Source: Flavobacteriaceae bacterium PS02293 (GTDB taxonomy: Bacteria > Bacteroidota > Bacteroidia > Flavobacteriales > Weeksellaceae). Taken from it: DNA of 64,000 bases. Both the position numbers and the translations under genes were made by a program. Location: NCBI GenBank assembly GCA_029960045.1, contig JASCOV010000012.1, positions 81,196-145,195 on the forward strand, read 5' to 3'. Of the stretch, positions 34,652 to 44,389 are shown piece after piece (positions within the stretch are counted from its first letter, which is position 1; every line of letters begins with the position of its first letter). The notes under the pieces are model-generated. The model worked only from the letters and a program-made list of their open reading frames with translations, did not search any database and was not told the DNA's origin.

Positions 34652-37486
34652 ATGAAAAAATTCGACAAGAATATTGTTCCTTTTAAAAATTACAATGGCA
34701 AAAAAATCGGACTGATAGCAGTTGCTTTTCTCCTCTCCGGGCAAGCAGCTGTCCAGGCACAGACTACTCCAAAATCTGATAAAGATACTGTAGTTGGGGC
34801 TTCTAAAGAAATTGAGCAGGTTGTAATCATTGGATATGGTGCAAAAAAGAAAAGTGATGTCATAAGTTCCGTAGTCAAAGTCAATGCGGAGGATCTTACA
34901 AAAGTGGCTACATCGGACGTCGGTGAAATGTTGCGTGGTAAAGCTGCCGGGGTGCAGGTGACACTTGCTGATGGTGCGCCAGGTAGCTCATCCAATATTC
35001 AAATTCGTGGGCAACGATCGATCTCCGGGGGAAATAATCCTATTGTAATCGTAGATGGAGTAAGGGTTGGAAGCATCAACGATGTTAATGCTAATGATAT
35101 AGAGTCTTTAGAAGTTTTGAAAGATGCTGCTGCACAATCCATCTATGGTGCGAGAGCATCCAACGGAGTCATACTCATTACCACAAAACGGGGAAAAAGT
35201 GGAAAGGCAAAAGTGACTTACAATGGTTTTTCAGGCTATCAAACAATCAATAGAAATTTTGATATCTACAGTGGTGAAGAATTTGCGCAGCTAAAGAGAG
35301 AAGCTTTCAGAACCAACAATGGAGGTGTTTATAGACCAGATAGTGAAATTTTTTCTGCATTAGAATTGGAAAGTGTACAGACGGGGAAATATATCGATTG
35401 GGAAAAGCTGATGCTTAGAACAGGTGAAACACAAAACCACGCCATCAATTTTTCATCAGGCAGTGACAAGTTCAGTATATTTAGTAGTGTGAACTATATT
35501 GGGACTAAAGGTGTAATCCCAAATTCAGATTTTAACAAGACAGGAATCAGATTAAATGCTGATCAAAAAATCAGCAATACCCTGAAAGTGGGCTTGAACA
35601 CTTCCTTTCAATTCTCCGAAACCAATAATCCAAATAATGCAGGCGTCATTCTGAGTTCTATTACGACATCACCGCTAGGACGTGTTTACAATGATGATGG
35701 CTCACTAAGACTATTGCCCGGAGGTTTTGCTGAAAATAAAAATCCACTGATCGACCTTTACCAAACGACCAATTTTGTTCAAAACCGAAATGACATTCTC
35801 AACCTTTTTGTAGACTTTACACCGTTTCGTGGTTTTAAATACAGAATGAATGCCAGCAGAAGATCCTGGAATTACAAGAGAAAATCATATAATACCACAC
35901 AGTCCATTGCAGGTATTGCCAATAACAACCAGGGTAGTGGCAGTATACAGTTTCAGGATGAGGTAGAATGGCAATTGGAAAATATCTTTACCTATAATTT
36001 CAAATTGGCGGAGAAAAACCATTTTGCTGCTACCGTGGTACAGAGTATCTCCAAAACTAACCGAAATGATTTTGTGAATGCCTCTACAAACATTCCGAAT
36101 GATATTTTAGGAATCAACGGATTGCAATCAGCATTACTGAACACACCAACCATTTCAGAATATAACAGAGGAATTGTATCTGCTGTCGGGCGTTTGGAAT
36201 ATGATTATGATAACAAATATTATGTCACAATTGCCGGAAGAATGGATGGCTCCACGGTATTTGGTAAAAATAACAAATGGGCTTCTTTTCCATCAGCTAA
36301 CATTGGGTGGAATATTCATAAGGAAAATTTTATGGATAAGTTAAATTTTATCAATAATTTAAAACTAAGATTCAGCTACGGAAGTGTGGGCAATGAAGCC
36401 ATCTCGCCTGGACTGAGCCAGAGTACTGCCAACCAGAGCAATTATGTGATAGGCGGTAATCAGGTTTCCGGATATATCCCCGGAGCTACTTTGCCAAATC
36501 CCAACTTAAAATGGGAAACCTCAACCACATTTAACTCCGCATTGGATTTTGGATTTTTCAGAGATAGAATCACAGCAACTGTCGAATATTATAATACCCG
36601 AACAAAAGATTTGCTTGTTCAGGAGCAATTGGATCTTTCATCCGGATACACCAACAGATGGAATAACCTTGGTGAAGTAGAAAACAAAGGTTTGGAAGTC
36701 TCATTGAATGCGGATGTTATCAAAACTACTGATTTTAAATTTAAAATTGGTTTAGCTTATACCAAAAACAGAAATAAGATCATCAGCTTGTACGGTAGAG
36801 ATGCAGACGGCGATGGAAGGGAAGATGATGATATCCTCAACAGACGTTTCATTGGTCAGCCAATCAATGTGTATTACCAGTACGATGTCATAGGCATTTT
36901 CCAACAGGGTGAAGATATTGTAAACTCTGCACAGCCCCTTGCTTTGCCAGGCGATATTAAGCTTAGAGATGTAAACGGTGATGGGATCATCAATGATAAG
37001 GATCGTGTGATTACTTCTCAAATGCCAGATTGGTATGGAACATTATCTTTAGGAATTGAGTACAAGGGATTTGATATTAATGCAGATTTTTACACTGTAC
37101 AAGGTGTTGTGAAGAATAATCCTTTTCTCTACAGCTATCTGGAAGGCGGATCGTTAAGAGGAATAAAAAATGGTATCAAACAAGACTATTGGACACCAGA
37201 AAACCCTGGTGGAAACTACCCGAGACCAAATGAAGGAAATGATCCGTCCAATATTTTTAATATGGGACTTCAGGACGCTTCTTACTTTAGATTGCAAAAT
37301 ATCACTTGCGGTTATTCATTCAAACCAGAAACGGTGGCGAAGATTGGTCTTACCAACCTAAGAATCTTTTTGACAGGTAGCAATCTTTTTACAATCACAG
37401 ATTATCAATCTTATAGCCCGGAAAAAAATCCAAACGAATATCCAGAAGCGAAAACCATTGTTGCGGGGATTAAATTCGGATTTTAA
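34652..37486 (+). CDS. SusC/RagA-type TonB-dependent outer-membrane transporter
   Basis: Imports the oligosaccharides through the outer membrane with its SusD lid. 944 residues: N-terminal signal region ending near VQAQ (about 37), a short linker, then the plug domain from IEQVVIIGYGAKKKSDV (about 53) with SIYGARASNGVILITTKRG, and a 22-strand barrel ending AGIKFGF. The carboxypeptidase-like N-terminal domain common in Bacteroides SusC proteins is absent, as is an STN domain, which fits control by the hybrid regulator rather than by a sigma/anti-sigma pair. It carries the PUL motif in its promoter and is followed by susD after 31 bases. Confidence 0.95.
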   Translation: MKKFDKNIVPFKNYNGKKIGLIAVAFLLSGQAAVQAQTTPKSDKDTVVGASKEIEQVVIIGYGAKKKSDVISSVVKVNAEDLTKVATSDVGEMLRGKAAGVQVTLADGAPGSSSNIQIRGQRSISGGNNPIVIVDGVRVGSINDVNANDIESLEVLKDAAAQSIYGARASNGVILITTKRGKSGKAKVTYNGFSGYQTINRNFDIYSGEEFAQLKREAFRTNNGGVYRPDSEIFSALELESVQTGKYIDWEKLMLRTGETQNHAINFSSGSDKFSIFSSVNYIGTKGVIPNSDFNKTGIRLNADQKISNTLKVGLNTSFQFSETNNPNNAGVILSSITTSPLGRVYNDDGSLRLLPGGFAENKNPLIDLYQTTNFVQNRNDILNLFVDFTPFRGFKYRMNASRRSWNYKRKSYNTTQSIAGIANNNQGSGSIQFQDEVEWQLENIFTYNFKLAEKNHFAATVVQSISKTNRNDFVNASTNIPNDILGINGLQSALLNTPTISEYNRGIVSAVGRLEYDYDNKYYVTIAGRMDGSTVFGKNNKWASFPSANIGWNIHKENFMDKLNFINNLKLRFSYGSVGNEAISPGLSQSTANQSNYVIGGNQVSGYIPGATLPNPNLKWETSTTFNSALDFGFFRDRITATVEYYNTRTKDLLVQEQLDLSSGYTNRWNNLGEVENKGLEVSLNADVIKTTDFKFKIGLAYTKNRNKIISLYGRDADGDGREDDDILNRRFIGQPINVYYQYDVIGIFQQGEDIVNSAQPLALPGDIKLRDVNGDGIINDKDRVITSQMPDWYGTLSLGIEYKGFDINADFYTVQGVVKNNPFLYSYLEGGSLRGIKNGIKQDYWTPENPGGNYPRPNEGNDPSNIFNMGLQDASYFRLQNITCGYSFKPETVAKIGLTNLRIFLTGSNLFTITDYQSYSPEKNPNEYPEAKTIVAGIKFGF

Positions 37487-37517
37487 AAAAAATATTTAAA
37501 ATTTAAGTCATTACATT

Positions 37518-39131
37518 ATGAAAAAATTACAATGTTTATTCATTTCTATCATATCTCTCGCAGCAACTTGCATCTCTTGTGACAAATTCTTGGAAGAAGA
37601 AATTATAGATGAGGTTTCTGTAGATTATATCTATACTACACCAGAAGGTCTGGATGTAGGCGTCAACGCTTTGTATAACAGAATGCGACAGTACAATGCG
37701 CCGTCTGGAGATAATACAAATCTGCAAGCCAATGTGTTTTTTATGGCCGCTACAGATCTTGGCCTCCATAGAACTTGGTTTACGCCATATGGAGCTACCA
37801 CTCATACACCACAAAATTTCCCGAAGGACAAATGGGTCAATGCCTATAAAATTATAGATAGAGCTTCTGCAATTATCAGCAGTGCAAGAACAGTATCAAT
37901 GGACAATAATGCTAAAAAGAAATTGGTTGCACAAGCACGCGCTATACGAGGTGAGCTTTATCTGGATCTGATAAGAATGTATGGTAATATCTTATTAGAC
38001 ACTGTGGCAACCAATGCACAAAATATTGATGATGCAGTCATCTACAAAGCAGCTACAGAAGAAGAGGTTTTTGGAGTCATCAATCAAGACTTGGATTATG
38101 CTGTTGCAAATTTGGATTGGCAGGTGCCTACAGGCCGATACGGGCAAGGAGTTGCGAGGCATTTGCGAGGCAAAGCGGCAATGTGGCGAAAAGACTGGCA
38201 GAAGGCTGCAGAAGAATTTGATGCAATTATTCTCAATCCAACCCACGATTTGGTAGATATTAATCAGGTTTTCGGAGCTGATGTCAATCATAAAGAAGCG
38301 CTGTTTGTCTATCAACGAAACCAAAGTCTCGGACAAGGAGATGATCTTGCTGGAGGCGGAGGATTTTGGCTGGGAAGCGTTTTTACCCAGAGGATTTATG
38401 AAAAAGCATCGGGAGCTTCGGGCAGTGCTGGAAATGAGGTGATTCTAGATGTTAATTATGGCGGGCAATCTTTAGGTTGGTTTTTTCCCAACAATTATTT
38501 GAAATCCCTCTATGATAAGGCTAATGATAAAAGGTTTACGACCTATTATTGGCCAGATAATTATACAGCATATACTGTCAATAATCCAGCTCATCCACGT
38601 TTTGGACAACCCATCACACAGCCGGAGGATAATTACAGAAGATACCACTGGAGCCTGAAAAAATATGCAGATTTCCAAACAAAACTGGTTGGGACAGAAA
38701 ACAGTTTTAAAAATTATATGTATTACCGATATGCAGAAACATTGCTTTTGGCGTCGGAAGCACATCATAATCTTGGAAATGATGCGTTGGCTTTATCGTA
38801 TATTAATAAAGTTCGCAGAAGAGGTTATGGTCTGAATCCTAATGCAGTATCATCATTTGATTTTACAAGTTGGACGCAGGAAACTTATTTGGAAGAATCA
38901 GCAAGAGAATTGGCGTTCGAAAATGAACGGTGGTTTTTGCTGAAGCGATTAGGTATTTTGGGAGAGAGAATAACTCTGCACTACAGAAATGGTGACAACA
39001 CAAGCTCAGAAGCCTCTGATGCCATCAATAGTCTTACCCCTTGGAGAGCGCAGTATAACAACTGTCCAGTTCCTCAAAGTCAGATCGATATTATGGGTGC
39101 TGCTGCTTCGCAATTTAATATCGGTTATTAA
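37518..39131 (+). CDS. SusD/RagB-type surface glycan-binding lipoprotein
   Basis: Surface lid of the SusC transporter, 537 residues. The signal peptide has a lipobox near ISC (Cys21), followed by DKFLEEE, an acidic surface-export type tail. Helical TPR-like framework with RAIRGELYLDLIRMYGNI (about 139-156), RYAETLLLASEAHHNLGN and the C-terminal FENERWFLLKRLG block typical of SusD. The ending lacks the usual NPxLTQNPGY and runs CPVPQSQIDIMGAAASQFNIGY instead. It is cotranscribed with susC and the two enzymes downstream. The ligand would be the same glucuronate-bearing glucan as the rest of the PUL, by inference. Confidence 0.92.
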   Translation: MKKLQCLFISIISLAATCISCDKFLEEEIIDEVSVDYIYTTPEGLDVGVNALYNRMRQYNAPSGDNTNLQANVFFMAATDLGLHRTWFTPYGATTHTPQNFPKDKWVNAYKIIDRASAIISSARTVSMDNNAKKKLVAQARAIRGELYLDLIRMYGNILLDTVATNAQNIDDAVIYKAATEEEVFGVINQDLDYAVANLDWQVPTGRYGQGVARHLRGKAAMWRKDWQKAAEEFDAIILNPTHDLVDINQVFGADVNHKEALFVYQRNQSLGQGDDLAGGGGFWLGSVFTQRIYEKASGASGSAGNEVILDVNYGGQSLGWFFPNNYLKSLYDKANDKRFTTYYWPDNYTAYTVNNPAHPRFGQPITQPEDNYRRYHWSLKKYADFQTKLVGTENSFKNYMYYRYAETLLLASEAHHNLGNDALALSYINKVRRRGYGLNPNAVSSFDFTSWTQETYLEESARELAFENERWFLLKRLGILGERITLHYRNGDNTSSEASDAINSLTPWRAQYNNCPVPQSQIDIMGAAASQFNIGY

Positions 39132-39171
39132 GATTATAACAACTATTTGAATCAATCATTAATATAAATTT

Positions 39172-41004
39172 ATGTTTAATAAAAATACTGCGTCGCTATT
39201 GTTGATGATCATTATGCTAACTACATTTTGCACATCGATTATGGGACAAAAAACAATACAGCATGCTTTTGTCAGAGATCACATTAATCTAAACGGTTCT
39301 TGGAAATATATCATAGATCCTTACCAGATGGGTTACTTAGACTACAGACAAAAACCTTTCGATCAAAGTAAGTCAGGAAAAGGTGGCTTTTATGATAACA
39401 TCACATCTCCAGACAAAAAAACAAGGGTTGAATACAATTTTGATTTTGAACCTTCTTTACAAGTTCCTGGTGACTGGAACTCTCAAGATCAAAGGCTACT
39501 GTTTTATGAAGGTACTGTTTGGTACAAAAGAGATTTTGTTGCAGATCCACAAGCCAATAAGAATTACTTTTTGTATTTCGCAGCGGTGAATTATGAAAGT
39601 CATGTTTATCTGAATGGCGAAAAAGTGGGTACACATAAAGGAGGCTTTACTCCTTTCCAATTTGATGTCACATCGAAATTAAAAAAGGGCAACAACTATG
39701 TAGTGGTGATGGTTGATAACGTACGTAAAAAAGATGAGGTACCAACTATTAATACAGATTGGTGGAACTATGGTGGAATTACCCGCGATGTTTTATTAAT
39801 AGCCACACCAAAATCATACATCGAAGATTATAAAGTGCAATTGGCTAAAAATGATCCTGCTAAATTAGAAGGTTTTGTGAAGCTGAATGGCAATACAAGC
39901 AAAGAGAAACTGGTCGTAGAAATTCCTGAACTAAAGATAAAAACCACAATTGAAACGGATGTCAATGGCTATGCGAAAATTATAATTCCTGCAAAAAATA
40001 TTGCTTATTGGTCGCCAGAAAATCCTAAGCTCTACGATGTCAAAATTAGTTCAAAGTCAGATAAAATCAATGATAAAATTGGTTTTAGAACAATTAAAAC
40101 TGTAGGAAAAGATATTTTGCTTAATAATCAATCACTGTTTTTAAAAGGGATTTCTGTGCATGACGAAAATCCTTTAGTAGGCGGACGTTTGCGGTCGGAA
40201 GGTGATATGAGGATGATTCTTGGTTGGGCGAAGCAACTGGGTTGCAATTATATCCGCTTGGCACATTATACACATAACGAAACGATGCTGCGTCTTGCCG
40301 ACGAAATTGGATTATTGGTCTGGGCAGAAGTTCCTGTCTATTGGACGATCTCGTGGAGCAATGCTGATACTTATAAAAACGCAGAAGATCAGTTAAGTGT
40401 TGCAATCGAAAGAGATAAAAACAGAGCTTCCGTGATTATTTGGTCTGTGGGCAACGAAACGCCTGTCAGTAAGGAGCGTAATGTTTTCATGGGAAAATTA
40501 ATAGACAAAGTTCGCAGTTTAGACGACACCAGACTTGTTGCAGCCGCACTGGAAATTGAACGTAATGGCTTTGACGTAACGGTTGAAGATCCTTTGGGAG
40601 AAAAGCTCGATCTCGCCAGTTTTAATGAATATGGAGGCTGGTATTGGTCTGAGCCAAAAGAATTACCAAAATACAAATGGGAAATAAAATTCAATAAACC
40701 AGTGGTAATCTCAGAGTTTGGTGCCGATGCTCTGGCAGGGTATCACGCAGATGAGGATACAGTCTGGAGTGAGGAGCATCAGCAATTGTTTTATGAAAAG
40801 CAACTGGAAATGCTTGACAAAATAGATGGACTTCGAGGAATGACTCCTTGGATCTTGGTCGATTTCAAATCACCGAGACGTCAAAATCCTGTCTATCAGA
40901 ATTTCTGGAACAGAAAAGGTCTTATTTCGGAAACCGGAATTAAAAAGAAAGCTTTTTATACGCTTCAGAACTATTATCAACGGAAATCATTAAATAATAA
41001 ATAA
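39172..41004 (+). CDS. GH2 beta-glucuronidase
   Basis: A 610-residue family 2 enzyme. Signal peptide (ends near SIMGQ, about 25). Sugar-binding domain with DLxGxW-like NLNGSWKYIID and VPGDWNSQD, a beta-sandwich, then the TIM barrel with acid/base Glu429 (WSVGNETP) and nucleophile Glu515 (ISEFGADAL). The NxK pair that recognises the glucuronate carboxylate is present as Asn580-Arg-Lys582 in FWNRKGL, and NTDWWNYGGITRDV is usual in Bacteroidota glucuronidases. It would release terminal beta-glucuronic acid, which fits the uxuA and SDR genes in the same locus. Galacturonate-type specificity cannot be fully excluded. Confidence 0.85.
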   Translation: MFNKNTASLLLMIIMLTTFCTSIMGQKTIQHAFVRDHINLNGSWKYIIDPYQMGYLDYRQKPFDQSKSGKGGFYDNITSPDKKTRVEYNFDFEPSLQVPGDWNSQDQRLLFYEGTVWYKRDFVADPQANKNYFLYFAAVNYESHVYLNGEKVGTHKGGFTPFQFDVTSKLKKGNNYVVVMVDNVRKKDEVPTINTDWWNYGGITRDVLLIATPKSYIEDYKVQLAKNDPAKLEGFVKLNGNTSKEKLVVEIPELKIKTTIETDVNGYAKIIIPAKNIAYWSPENPKLYDVKISSKSDKINDKIGFRTIKTVGKDILLNNQSLFLKGISVHDENPLVGGRLRSEGDMRMILGWAKQLGCNYIRLAHYTHNETMLRLADEIGLLVWAEVPVYWTISWSNADTYKNAEDQLSVAIERDKNRASVIIWSVGNETPVSKERNVFMGKLIDKVRSLDDTRLVAAALEIERNGFDVTVEDPLGEKLDLASFNEYGGWYWSEPKELPKYKWEIKFNKPVVISEFGADALAGYHADEDTVWSEEHQQLFYEKQLEMLDKIDGLRGMTPWILVDFKSPRRQNPVYQNFWNRKGLISETGIKKKAFYTLQNYYQRKSLNNK

Positions 41005-41018
41005 ACACCTCATTCTAT

Positions 41019-42149
41019 ATGAAAAATATATTTAGAATATTAAGATTAAGCATGCTTTTCTTTTTAGTCTCTTGCACGCACGAGGACAAAGTAGAGTTTG
41101 TCAATGGGGAAACTGGACAAGTGGAAAATCCTGATCCTTTTTCTGCAAAAAAAATAATTGCTGATATGGGACCTGGTTTTAATCTGGGTAATACCTTTGA
41201 GAATGGTATTCATCCGACCAACCTGGCAGCAATCAAACCAGTTATTGATCTGTACAAAAATGCGGGAATGAAGCATATTAGAATCCCAACTACTTGGATG
41301 GATAGGTTTCCATCCACTCTTGCAGATAATAATGGCAATATTAATGTCAATCATCCAAGATTTTTGGAGCTTAAGGCAGTGATAGATTACGCACTCTCAA
41401 AGGATTTATACGTAATACTAAATACCCATCACGAGTCTTGGCTGAAGGATCATTACGATGGATCTGAGCAGTACGATATTAAGTTCCGAACTTTGTGGAC
41501 GGGTATTGCTACCTACTTTAAAGATTATCCTCAGAAATTAATATTTGAAGTTCTAAATGAGCCAGAAGGTAATTTGGGAGAACTAGACGGCAATGGTCCT
41601 TTTCCCGATCCTACAGATGCATTGGCTTTACAATATACCAGAAAAGTAAACCAAGTTGGCTATGACGCCATAAGGGCAACACATGGTAACAATGAAAAAA
41701 GATTAATCATGGTAGGCACCAACGGTCAGGGAAACGCATTGTATATCAGCAACGTATATCCTAGCAAATCGTCATTGCCAGGAGGAGGCAATGATGATTA
41801 TCTATCAATACAGGTTCACACTTATTCTCCTTGGGCATTCTGCGGAGAAACAGGAAGCAATGCTGCTTTTCCTGGAACCGCCAGTTTTGAGACAGGTATT
41901 CAAAATGTGAAAGCACATTCGATAAAATTGAATGTTCCTATTCATTACGGCGAATTCGGTGTAGGAAGAAGTAGTAATGCTGCGGAGAGAAATACAGATC
42001 TTGTCAGAAATTATTACCGCACAATGGCAAAAACAACCTTAGCGCAGTCTATGTCATACAGCGTTTGGGATGACAGGGGCTGGTTTGCACTGATAAATCC
42101 GACAGGTACGTCTTTTGTGAACAATATCGTACCATATATGCTACAATAA
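41019..42149 (+). CDS. GH5 endo-glucanase-like lipoprotein
   Basis: A 376-residue lipoprotein (lipobox LVSC, Cys19, then THEDK), so probably at the cell surface or outer membrane. Family 5 barrel: GFNLGNTFE (about 52-60), RIPTTWMDRF, NTHHESWL, acid/base Glu181 in FEVLNEPEG and nucleophile Glu312 in HYGEFGVG. These are the marks of beta-1,4- or mixed-linkage endoglucanases and relatives; the subfamily cannot be fixed by eye. It would make the first cuts that feed SusC/SusD. It is 14 bases after the GH2 gene, ends the plus-strand arm and is followed by a terminator. Confidence 0.88.
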   Translation: MKNIFRILRLSMLFFLVSCTHEDKVEFVNGETGQVENPDPFSAKKIIADMGPGFNLGNTFENGIHPTNLAAIKPVIDLYKNAGMKHIRIPTTWMDRFPSTLADNNGNINVNHPRFLELKAVIDYALSKDLYVILNTHHESWLKDHYDGSEQYDIKFRTLWTGIATYFKDYPQKLIFEVLNEPEGNLGELDGNGPFPDPTDALALQYTRKVNQVGYDAIRATHGNNEKRLIMVGTNGQGNALYISNVYPSKSSLPGGGNDDYLSIQVHTYSPWAFCGETGSNAAFPGTASFETGIQNVKAHSIKLNVPIHYGEFGVGRSSNAAERNTDLVRNYYRTMAKTTLAQSMSYSVWDDRGWFALINPTGTSFVNNIVPYMLQ

Positions 42150-42181
42150 ATATTAAATCACATCATTATTTTCTTAAAGTC

Positions 42182-42221
42182 GCTGTTTCAGAATTTTCTC
42201 AAATTATGGAACAGCTTTTTT
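42182..42221 (+). terminator. Terminator of the PUL plus-strand arm
   Basis: GCTGTTTC (42182-42189) pairs with GGAACAGC (42208-42215), then TTTTTT. It lies 33 bases after the stop of the GH5 gene. Confidence 0.75.
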
Positions 42222-42421
42222 GATTTATGATGCTATGTAAATGCTCTAAATTCTAACACAGGACATCTAAATGTTTAAATGTAGTTGTCAATCTGTGATC
42301 TTTAAATTCTTAAAATGCAAGTAATGTCTCACTTAAAAACAATATTGGATAATAATTATGGACATTAAAAACATATAATTAACATTTTAACAGTCTGAAA
42401 TTAAGCATTTTATAATTATTG

Positions 42422-42450
42422 TTGTTGCTTCGTTTTTTTTGATATATTTG
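42422..42450 (+). promoter_or_regulatory. Housekeeping promoter of the ECF sigma gene
   Basis: TTG at 42422-42424, 18 bases, then TATATTTG at 42443-42450, an exact match to the Flavobacteriia TTG/TAnnTTTG consensus, 41 bases before the GTG start. Confidence 0.7.
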
Positions 42451-42491
42451 AAAGCATATCATATACAAGACCTTAAAAATATTTTCCCAAA

Positions 42492-43007
42492 GTGCAATCT
42501 ACATTTGAAAAATTATATTCTGATTACAAACATCAGGTCTATTTTTTCGTGAAAAAATATGTTCACGGGCGGGATGATATTGAGGATATCGTTCAGGATA
42601 TTTTTGTTCATCTGTGGAAATATAGAGATTCTCTGGAGAAGAATAAAGAAGCTATTGTCTTCAAAACGGCAAAACAAGAAATTGCCAATTTCTATAGAAA
42701 AAATAAACTGTCTTTCTCAGATTTCAAGGAAGAATCTCATCTCAGCATTGTGAAGGATGAATATGACGAGGAAGAATTTAAATCATATTCTGAACAAGCA
42801 GAAAAATTACTTAAACTAATTCCTGAAAAAAGCAGGTCTTTTTTCCTTAAGCATAAAATAGATGGACTGAGTTATTCCGAAATTGCAAAAGAAAACAGTA
42901 TTTCCAAAAACGCTGTAGCCAAGCACGTTAATAAGGTTCTTCACATCCTAAAAACAAACATTAATCTATTTTTTCTGTTATTGATTTTCATTAAAAAACT
43001 TTTTTAA
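42492..43007 (+). CDS. ECF-type RNA polymerase sigma factor
   Basis: A 171-residue sigma-70 family factor of the ECF group. Region 2 (about 5-72) has DDIEDIVQDIFVHLWKYRD; region 4 (about 100-152) has LSYSEIAKENSISKNAVAKHVNKVLH. The start is GTG 42492, needed to keep the FEKLYSDYKHQV opening; no closer ATG fits. It would direct transcription of the downstream fecR, susC and susD genes once released by FecR. A candidate target motif lies right after its stop codon (43006-43036) and again at 44390-44419. The C-terminus (INLFFLLLIFIKKLF) is unusually hydrophobic. Confidence 0.92.
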   Translation: MQSTFEKLYSDYKHQVYFFVKKYVHGRDDIEDIVQDIFVHLWKYRDSLEKNKEAIVFKTAKQEIANFYRKNKLSFSDFKEESHLSIVKDEYDEEEFKSYSEQAEKLLKLIPEKSRSFFLKHKIDGLSYSEIAKENSISKNAVAKHVNKVLHILKTNINLFFLLLIFIKKLF

Positions 43008-43036
43008 GGTTGACGATTTCGGTAGGTCTGCGTAAT
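43006..43036 (+). promoter_or_regulatory. Candidate ECF promoter, copy 1
   Basis: AAGGTTGACGATTT (43006-43019), 7 bases, TCTGCGTAAT (43027-43036), upstream of the phosphatase gene. The same two blocks occur at 44390-44419 with a 6-base spacer. They resemble paired -35 and -10 elements of an ECF sigma factor. Confidence 0.6.
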
Positions 43037-43080
43037 TAAACGTAAGACAGAAATCAATCTGAAACTAAAATAAGTTTATA

Positions 43081-44343
43081 ATGAAGAAATCATTTTCTAT
43101 TCTGCTCCTAGCAGCTTCGTTTTTTTATCAAGGACAAACTACCAAAGAAGAAATCCTCTCAGACCTAAATCAAACCGGCGGTGTTTACTACGCTTATCCA
43201 ACTCCGACAAAAAAACTGACAGCAGTTCCGTCCGGATATCAGCCATTTTATATCAGTCATTACGGAAGACACGGTTCCAGATGGCTCATCAATGACAAAG
43301 ATTTTTCCGGTGTGATGGACATCCTGAAAAAAGCTAATGAGAATAATGCTTTGACTGAAAACGGAAAATTAGCGTTACAACGATTGGAGAAAATCTGGAA
43401 AATTGCTGAAGGTCATAACGGTGATTTGACAGAATTAGGAGGATTGCAGCATAAACAGATTTCGCAGAGAATGTTCAACAATAATCCGCAGGCTTTTGGT
43501 AATAATGCGATTGTGACTGCAAAATCGACCGTTGTTCCGAGGTGTATCATCAGTATGGCCTATTTTACAAATGAACTGACAGCTAATAATCCAAAGCTGA
43601 ACATCAGCATAGAATCTTCTGATAAATATATGAAATATCTGAATCATCACACAAAAGAATCTATCGATTTCAAAAGCCAGGATAATTTCTGGCAGGAAGA
43701 AAAACGAAAGCTAAAACAAGATGCTTTACGTTCAGATAGATTTATCAAAAATCTCTTCAATAATGAAGACTATGTTTATAAGAATGTGAACCCAGAAAAA
43801 GTGGTGGAATCTTTCTATTGGATTGCCAGCGATATGCAGAATCTGGAAACGGATATTTCTTTCTACGATCTGTTTACAAAAGATGAATTGTTCAATATTT
43901 ATCAGGCAATCAATTATCAATTCTATGTGAATGATGCTGCGTCGCCTTTGAGCAAAGGATTGGTGAAAAACAATGCGATTCCATTAGTTAAAAATATTCT
44001 GGAAGAAGCAGACGATTATATTAAAAACAATAAAAGTGGAGCTTCGCTAAGATTTGGTCACGACGGAAATATTGCACCATTATTAGCTTTTATGAGAGTT
44101 GAAGGAATGGACAAGGAAGAAGTCAATCCAAGAGAAGTTTATAAAGTTTGGAATACTTTTCAGGCTGCACCAATGGCGGCCAATCTTCAGATGATTTTTT
44201 ATAAGAATAAGAAAAATGGTGTTTTGGTGAAATTTCTTTTGAATGAAAATGAAGTCAGCATTCCTGTTGAAACCAAAAGTTTTCCTTACTACCAGTGGAA
44301 TGACGTAAAACCTTATTTGCAAGAAATAACCAAATCAAATTAA
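43081..44343 (+). CDS. Histidine acid phosphatase (MINPP/phytase-like)
   Basis: A 420-residue secreted phosphatase of histidine phosphatase clade 2. Signal peptide (about 1-19, ends FFYQGQ). Catalytic His64 in HYGRHGSRW (the RHGxRxP motif with Trp for Pro) and the proton donor pair His327-Asp328 in RFGHDGNIAPL. The YPTPTKKLTAVPSGYQPFYI opening is usual in MINPP-type proteins, which remove phosphates from inositol polyphosphates. The actual substrate is not proven. It stands between the sigma gene and fecR on the same strand, so it is probably part of that regulon. Confidence 0.85.
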   Translation: MKKSFSILLLAASFFYQGQTTKEEILSDLNQTGGVYYAYPTPTKKLTAVPSGYQPFYISHYGRHGSRWLINDKDFSGVMDILKKANENNALTENGKLALQRLEKIWKIAEGHNGDLTELGGLQHKQISQRMFNNNPQAFGNNAIVTAKSTVVPRCIISMAYFTNELTANNPKLNISIESSDKYMKYLNHHTKESIDFKSQDNFWQEEKRKLKQDALRSDRFIKNLFNNEDYVYKNVNPEKVVESFYWIASDMQNLETDISFYDLFTKDELFNIYQAINYQFYVNDAASPLSKGLVKNNAIPLVKNILEEADDYIKNNKSGASLRFGHDGNIAPLLAFMRVEGMDKEEVNPREVYKVWNTFQAAPMAANLQMIFYKNKKNGVLVKFLLNENEVSIPVETKSFPYYQWNDVKPYLQEITKSN

Positions 44344-44389
44344 TATCAATTTTTTTGAATTAAAATTAATTTTAAAAAACTTTAGAAAA

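Noticed and set aside
39034..39040. A further TTACCCC inside the SusD gene
   Set aside because: It lies in coding sequence (Leu-Thr-Pro) without the A-rich arm or a -7 box at the right distance, so it is taken as chance.
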